The notes below the pieces were generated by a model. That model did no database searches. It was not told the DNA's origin and worked only from the letters and a program-made list of their open reading frames with translations. Shown piece after piece: positions 62,131 to 64,000 of a stretch of DNA of 64,000 bases (positions are counted from its first letter, which is position 1; each line of letters opens with the position of its first letter). Source of the stretch: Micromonospora rhizosphaerae (lineage in GTDB: Bacteria; Actinomycetota; Actinomycetes; Mycobacteriales; Micromonosporaceae); NCBI RefSeq assembly GCF_900091465.1, contig NZ_FMHV01000002.1, positions 4,154,001-4,218,000 of the forward strand, in the 5' to 3' direction. Both the position numbers and the translations under genes were made by a program.

Positions 62131-62210
62131 CTCATCTCGGCATGACCGAGCGACCGCTGACCCGATCACCGTGACAGTGAGTAGCGCTCGGATCGCGGCA
62201 GACGCGGGCG
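62131..62210. repeat. Copy 2 of an 80-bp intergenic repeat
   Basis: It begins CTCATCTCGGCATGACCG and ends GTAGCGCTCGGATCGCGGCAGA. It shares its ends and spacing with 60941-61020 and again lies just 3' of a minus-strand VOC gene. A weaker third copy starts at 62765 (CAACTCGGCATGACTGCGC). Confidence 0.55.
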
Positions 62211-62218
62211 TTGCGAGT

Positions 62219-62659
62219 TCAGCCGATGCGCTCAGCCAGCGAGACGATGATCCCTTCGGGCCCCCGGACGTAGGCCATCCGCCAAGCACCCTCGTACTCG
62301 CCGATGCCACCGACCAGTCCGTAGCCCTCGCTCGCTGCCCAATCGACAGCGGCCTGCAAGTCGTTGACCTCGAAGGACACGTTTCGCAACCCCAGCTCGT
62401 TGGCCATGGCGGCCGGCGAGCCCGGCACGGAGTCGGGCCGCACGAAGCTCGCGAGCTCCAGGCGCGCACGATCGTCGGGCGACTTCAGCATGACGATCTC
62501 GGTGCGGGAGTCGGGAATGCCGCAGACCGTCTCCAAAAACTCGCCCTCGACGAACGCCCTGCCCTCGACCTCCAGGCCGAGCGCCACGAAGAAGGCGCTC
62601 ACGACATCGAGATCTGCGACCGTGATGCCGACGTGGTCGAAGCGTCGTACGTATGACAT
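62219..62659 (-). CDS. VOC-family (glyoxalase/dioxygenase-like) protein
   Basis: ATG at 62659 (MSYVRRFDHVGITVADLDVV) follows CGGGAG. The 146-aa protein contains two VOC halves: FDHVGITVADLDVVSAFFVA ... EIVMLKSPDDRARLELASFV and LRNVSFEVNDLQAAVDWAAS ... AYVRGPEGIIVSLAE, with metal-ligand-like H and E residues. The role cannot be predicted from context. Confidence 0.9.
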   Translation of the reverse strand: MSYVRRFDHVGITVADLDVVSAFFVALGLEVEGRAFVEGEFLETVCGIPDSRTEIVMLKSPDDRARLELASFVRPDSVPGSPAAMANELGLRNVSFEVNDLQAAVDWAASEGYGLVGGIGEYEGAWRMAYVRGPEGIIVSLAERIG

Positions 62660-62878
62660 GGACCGTGCTCCCGTCGTCGTATCGAACATGTTTCTGCCAC
62701 GGCAGGCGGCGTTCACAGTATCTAGGCCAACCGAGGAGGCCTGTCGTCACCGTGTGACCGTCCACAACTCGGCATGACTGCGCACCGAGCGGCGAGAACG
62801 AGCGCGCGGTTGGGCGGCAGATCCGCGCACCTGACCTTGGCCAACCGGTGCCGCGAGACGTGCGATTAGGGTCTGCGC

Positions 62879-63082
62879 ATGGAGGATGACATCGTTCTGC
62901 GGCTCGACCGCGCAACCGCCGAAGATCTGTACGTCGCGCTGTACGAGGCCGGAGAGCACATCGCGGCCGGCGCAGCCATCACTCCGCCCACCGCCGAGGA
63001 GGTCGAGCGCCTGGGCACTCTTCTGCGGGACCTGGGCCACGCCCTTGGCCGTCGTTGCTCTCCGTACTGCGACCACCTCTAG
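62879..63082 (+). CDS. Small hypothetical protein
   Basis: ATG at 62879 gives a 67-aa acidic, largely helical protein (EDDIVLRLDRATAEDLYVAL ... EEVERLGTLLRDLGHALGRR). The amino-acid pattern (balanced hydrophobic and charged residues) supports a real gene, although no ribosome site is clear. It has no recognised family. Confidence 0.55.
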   Translation: MEDDIVLRLDRATAEDLYVALYEAGEHIAAGAAITPPTAEEVERLGTLLRDLGHALGRRCSPYCDHL

Positions 63083-63263
63083 TTCGTAGGGGGTCGCGCG
63101 TGCTCAGCGGCTAGAAGCGTGCAACACCCGCCCATAATCGCGGGCTCAAAAGACGGGCGGAAAGTTGGGAACGAGTGGTCTGCGATGCGGTTCGGCTGAA
63201 GCAGCGTTTACCGGGCGTTCGAGGGGCGCGACGCGGCGTCGTCAAGGTGGAGAGCCAGAGCCG

Positions 63264-64000
63264 TCACTCATATCCCATGGCCGGGATGACCTTGCCGAGT
63301 GCTTCTTCGATGAACTCGCGGGTTTCGTCGTCGAATTGGTCGTTGCGGTTCGTCAGCTTGTGCGACCGAAACGTTGAAGGGGTGGCGAAGTCGTCGACGT
63401 CGAGCCGTTCGAACAGGGCGCGGCGCTGCCCGGGCCAGTCGGCTGCGAGATCTTCTGCTTTCACCTCGATGTATCGCCTGCCCGTCAGGTCGACCGTGTT
63501 CTTCCAGGTGAGCCATCGGTGGTAGACCGGCTTGAGGTAGGCGAGCGCGCCGTCGACGGTGGGCGGTGCCCATGGCTGGGCCAGGTGGGATGCGAGCACT
63601 GAGACCGGGTGACGCTTGATGTGCACGATGATCGCTTCGGGGACCAGTTCCCAGAGGAACTCCATGCACAGCAGGTTGAACGGTGTCTTCTCGCACCAGG
63701 TCGGCTTGCCCGCGTCGGCGGCTGCTCCGCCGAACATGGTGTCGATCAGGCCCCGCAAGATTCCGAGCAGTTCGCCCCGGTCGCTGAAATACCTGGGAAG
63801 TACCCGCCGGCGGCTCAGCGGCTCGAACGGCCCGGCAGGCCGGTCGGCGTGCTCGAAGCCTTCCGCGGGCGCAGGTTCGTCGTATGTGTACGCGATCAAC
63901 TGCGGCCAGAGCTGTTGCACCGCGTCCCGGTAGCGCCGCTCGCCGACCAGCTCGGGAACGGTTTTGCCGCGATCGTCGCGCCGGCCGGGCACTCGTACGG
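63264..64000 (-). CDS. Sulfotransferase-family protein (N-terminus beyond window)
   Basis: The frame runs off the right edge. The visible part (about 245 codons) carries KPTWCEKTPFNLLCMEFLWE and VPEAIIVHIKRHPVSVLASH, the 3'-phosphate-binding region of PAPS-dependent sulfotransferases, plus YHRWLTWKNTVDLTGRRYIE and YIEVKAEDLAADWPGQRRAL. The N-terminal P-loop-like motif (G-x-x-R-S-G-T) should lie outside the window. It would transfer sulfate from PAPS to a carbohydrate or metabolite. Confidence 0.85.
   Translation of the reverse strand, partial: VRVPGRRDDRGKTVPELVGERRYRDAVQQLWPQLIAYTYDEPAPAEGFEHADRPAGPFEPLSRRRVLPRYFSDRGELLGILRGLIDTMFGGAAADAGKPTWCEKTPFNLLCMEFLWELVPEAIIVHIKRHPVSVLASHLAQPWAPPTVDGALAYLKPVYHRWLTWKNTVDLTGRRYIEVKAEDLAADWPGQRRALFERLDVDDFATPSTFRSHKLTNRNDQFDDETREFIEEALGKVIPAMGYE

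Overview
The window is high-GC DNA with many GTG starts, XRE-DUF397 regulator pairs, a DivIVA-domain mini-protein, Hanks-type kinases and proline-rich membrane proteins. This is typical of a filamentous actinomycete; Micromonosporaceae (Micromonospora/Actinoplanes type) is my best guess from gene style alone. No rRNA, tRNA or CRISPR array was seen.

Layout. 1-7.0 kb: one giant secreted RTX (calcium-binding) protein gene on the minus strand, running off the left edge. 7.3-10.6 kb: small membrane and anchored proteins. 10.87-13.01 kb: an insertion-sequence zone, with a decayed IS5-type element inside a larger segment bounded by related terminal inverted repeats. 13.07-19.4 kb, minus strand: hypothetical genes, a DUF4190 protein, a small helical protein and an SMC/RecN-like ATPase (overlapping genes), an RNase H-fold protein and two exported proteins. 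19.5-22.1 kb: an N6-adenine methylase with a fused specificity-like region and a VapBC-type toxin-antitoxin pair.

22.3-41.0 kb is the main feature. It is a tightly packed plus-strand operon: Ser/Thr kinase, SNF2 helicase (DrmD-like), 1636-aa N6-methylase (DrmMI-like), 2142-aa DEAD helicase plus DUF1998 with a C-terminal Vsr/PD-(D/E)XK-like segment (a DrmA-DrmB fusion in outline), a RelE-fold plus UvrD helicase fusion, then a second Ser/Thr kinase with a C-terminal helical repeat region. I read it as a kinase-bracketed, DISARM-related anti-phage system without the canonical DrmC nuclease gene.

41.2-44.6 kb: a membrane protein of lower GC, a broken HD-domain gene, an XRE/DUF397 regulator pair and a DivIVA-domain operon. 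44.96-52.96 kb is a second candidate immune cassette: two membrane-anchored NB-ARC-type STAND NTPases with helical repeats, a CHAT (caspase-like) protease and a 262-aa beta-rich protein that I propose as a possible gasdermin-like effector. All four are closely spaced or overlapping. 53-64 kb is ordinary chromosomal territory: ArsR/SRPBCC, DUF1330, DUF2267, VOC, YjbR, SDR/TetR, YCII and sulfotransferase genes, sprinkled with gene remnants (resolvase, VOC, a duplicated 3' end, a frameshifted DUF6624 gene) and an 80-bp intergenic repeat.

Taken together, 14-53 kb looks like a defence island with an SMC-like ATPase pair, a modification enzyme, a TA module, the kinase/DISARM-like operon and the STAND-CHAT cassette side by side. 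IS debris and pseudogenes lie mostly at or beyond its edges. All function calls come from reading motifs by eye; no searches were run.
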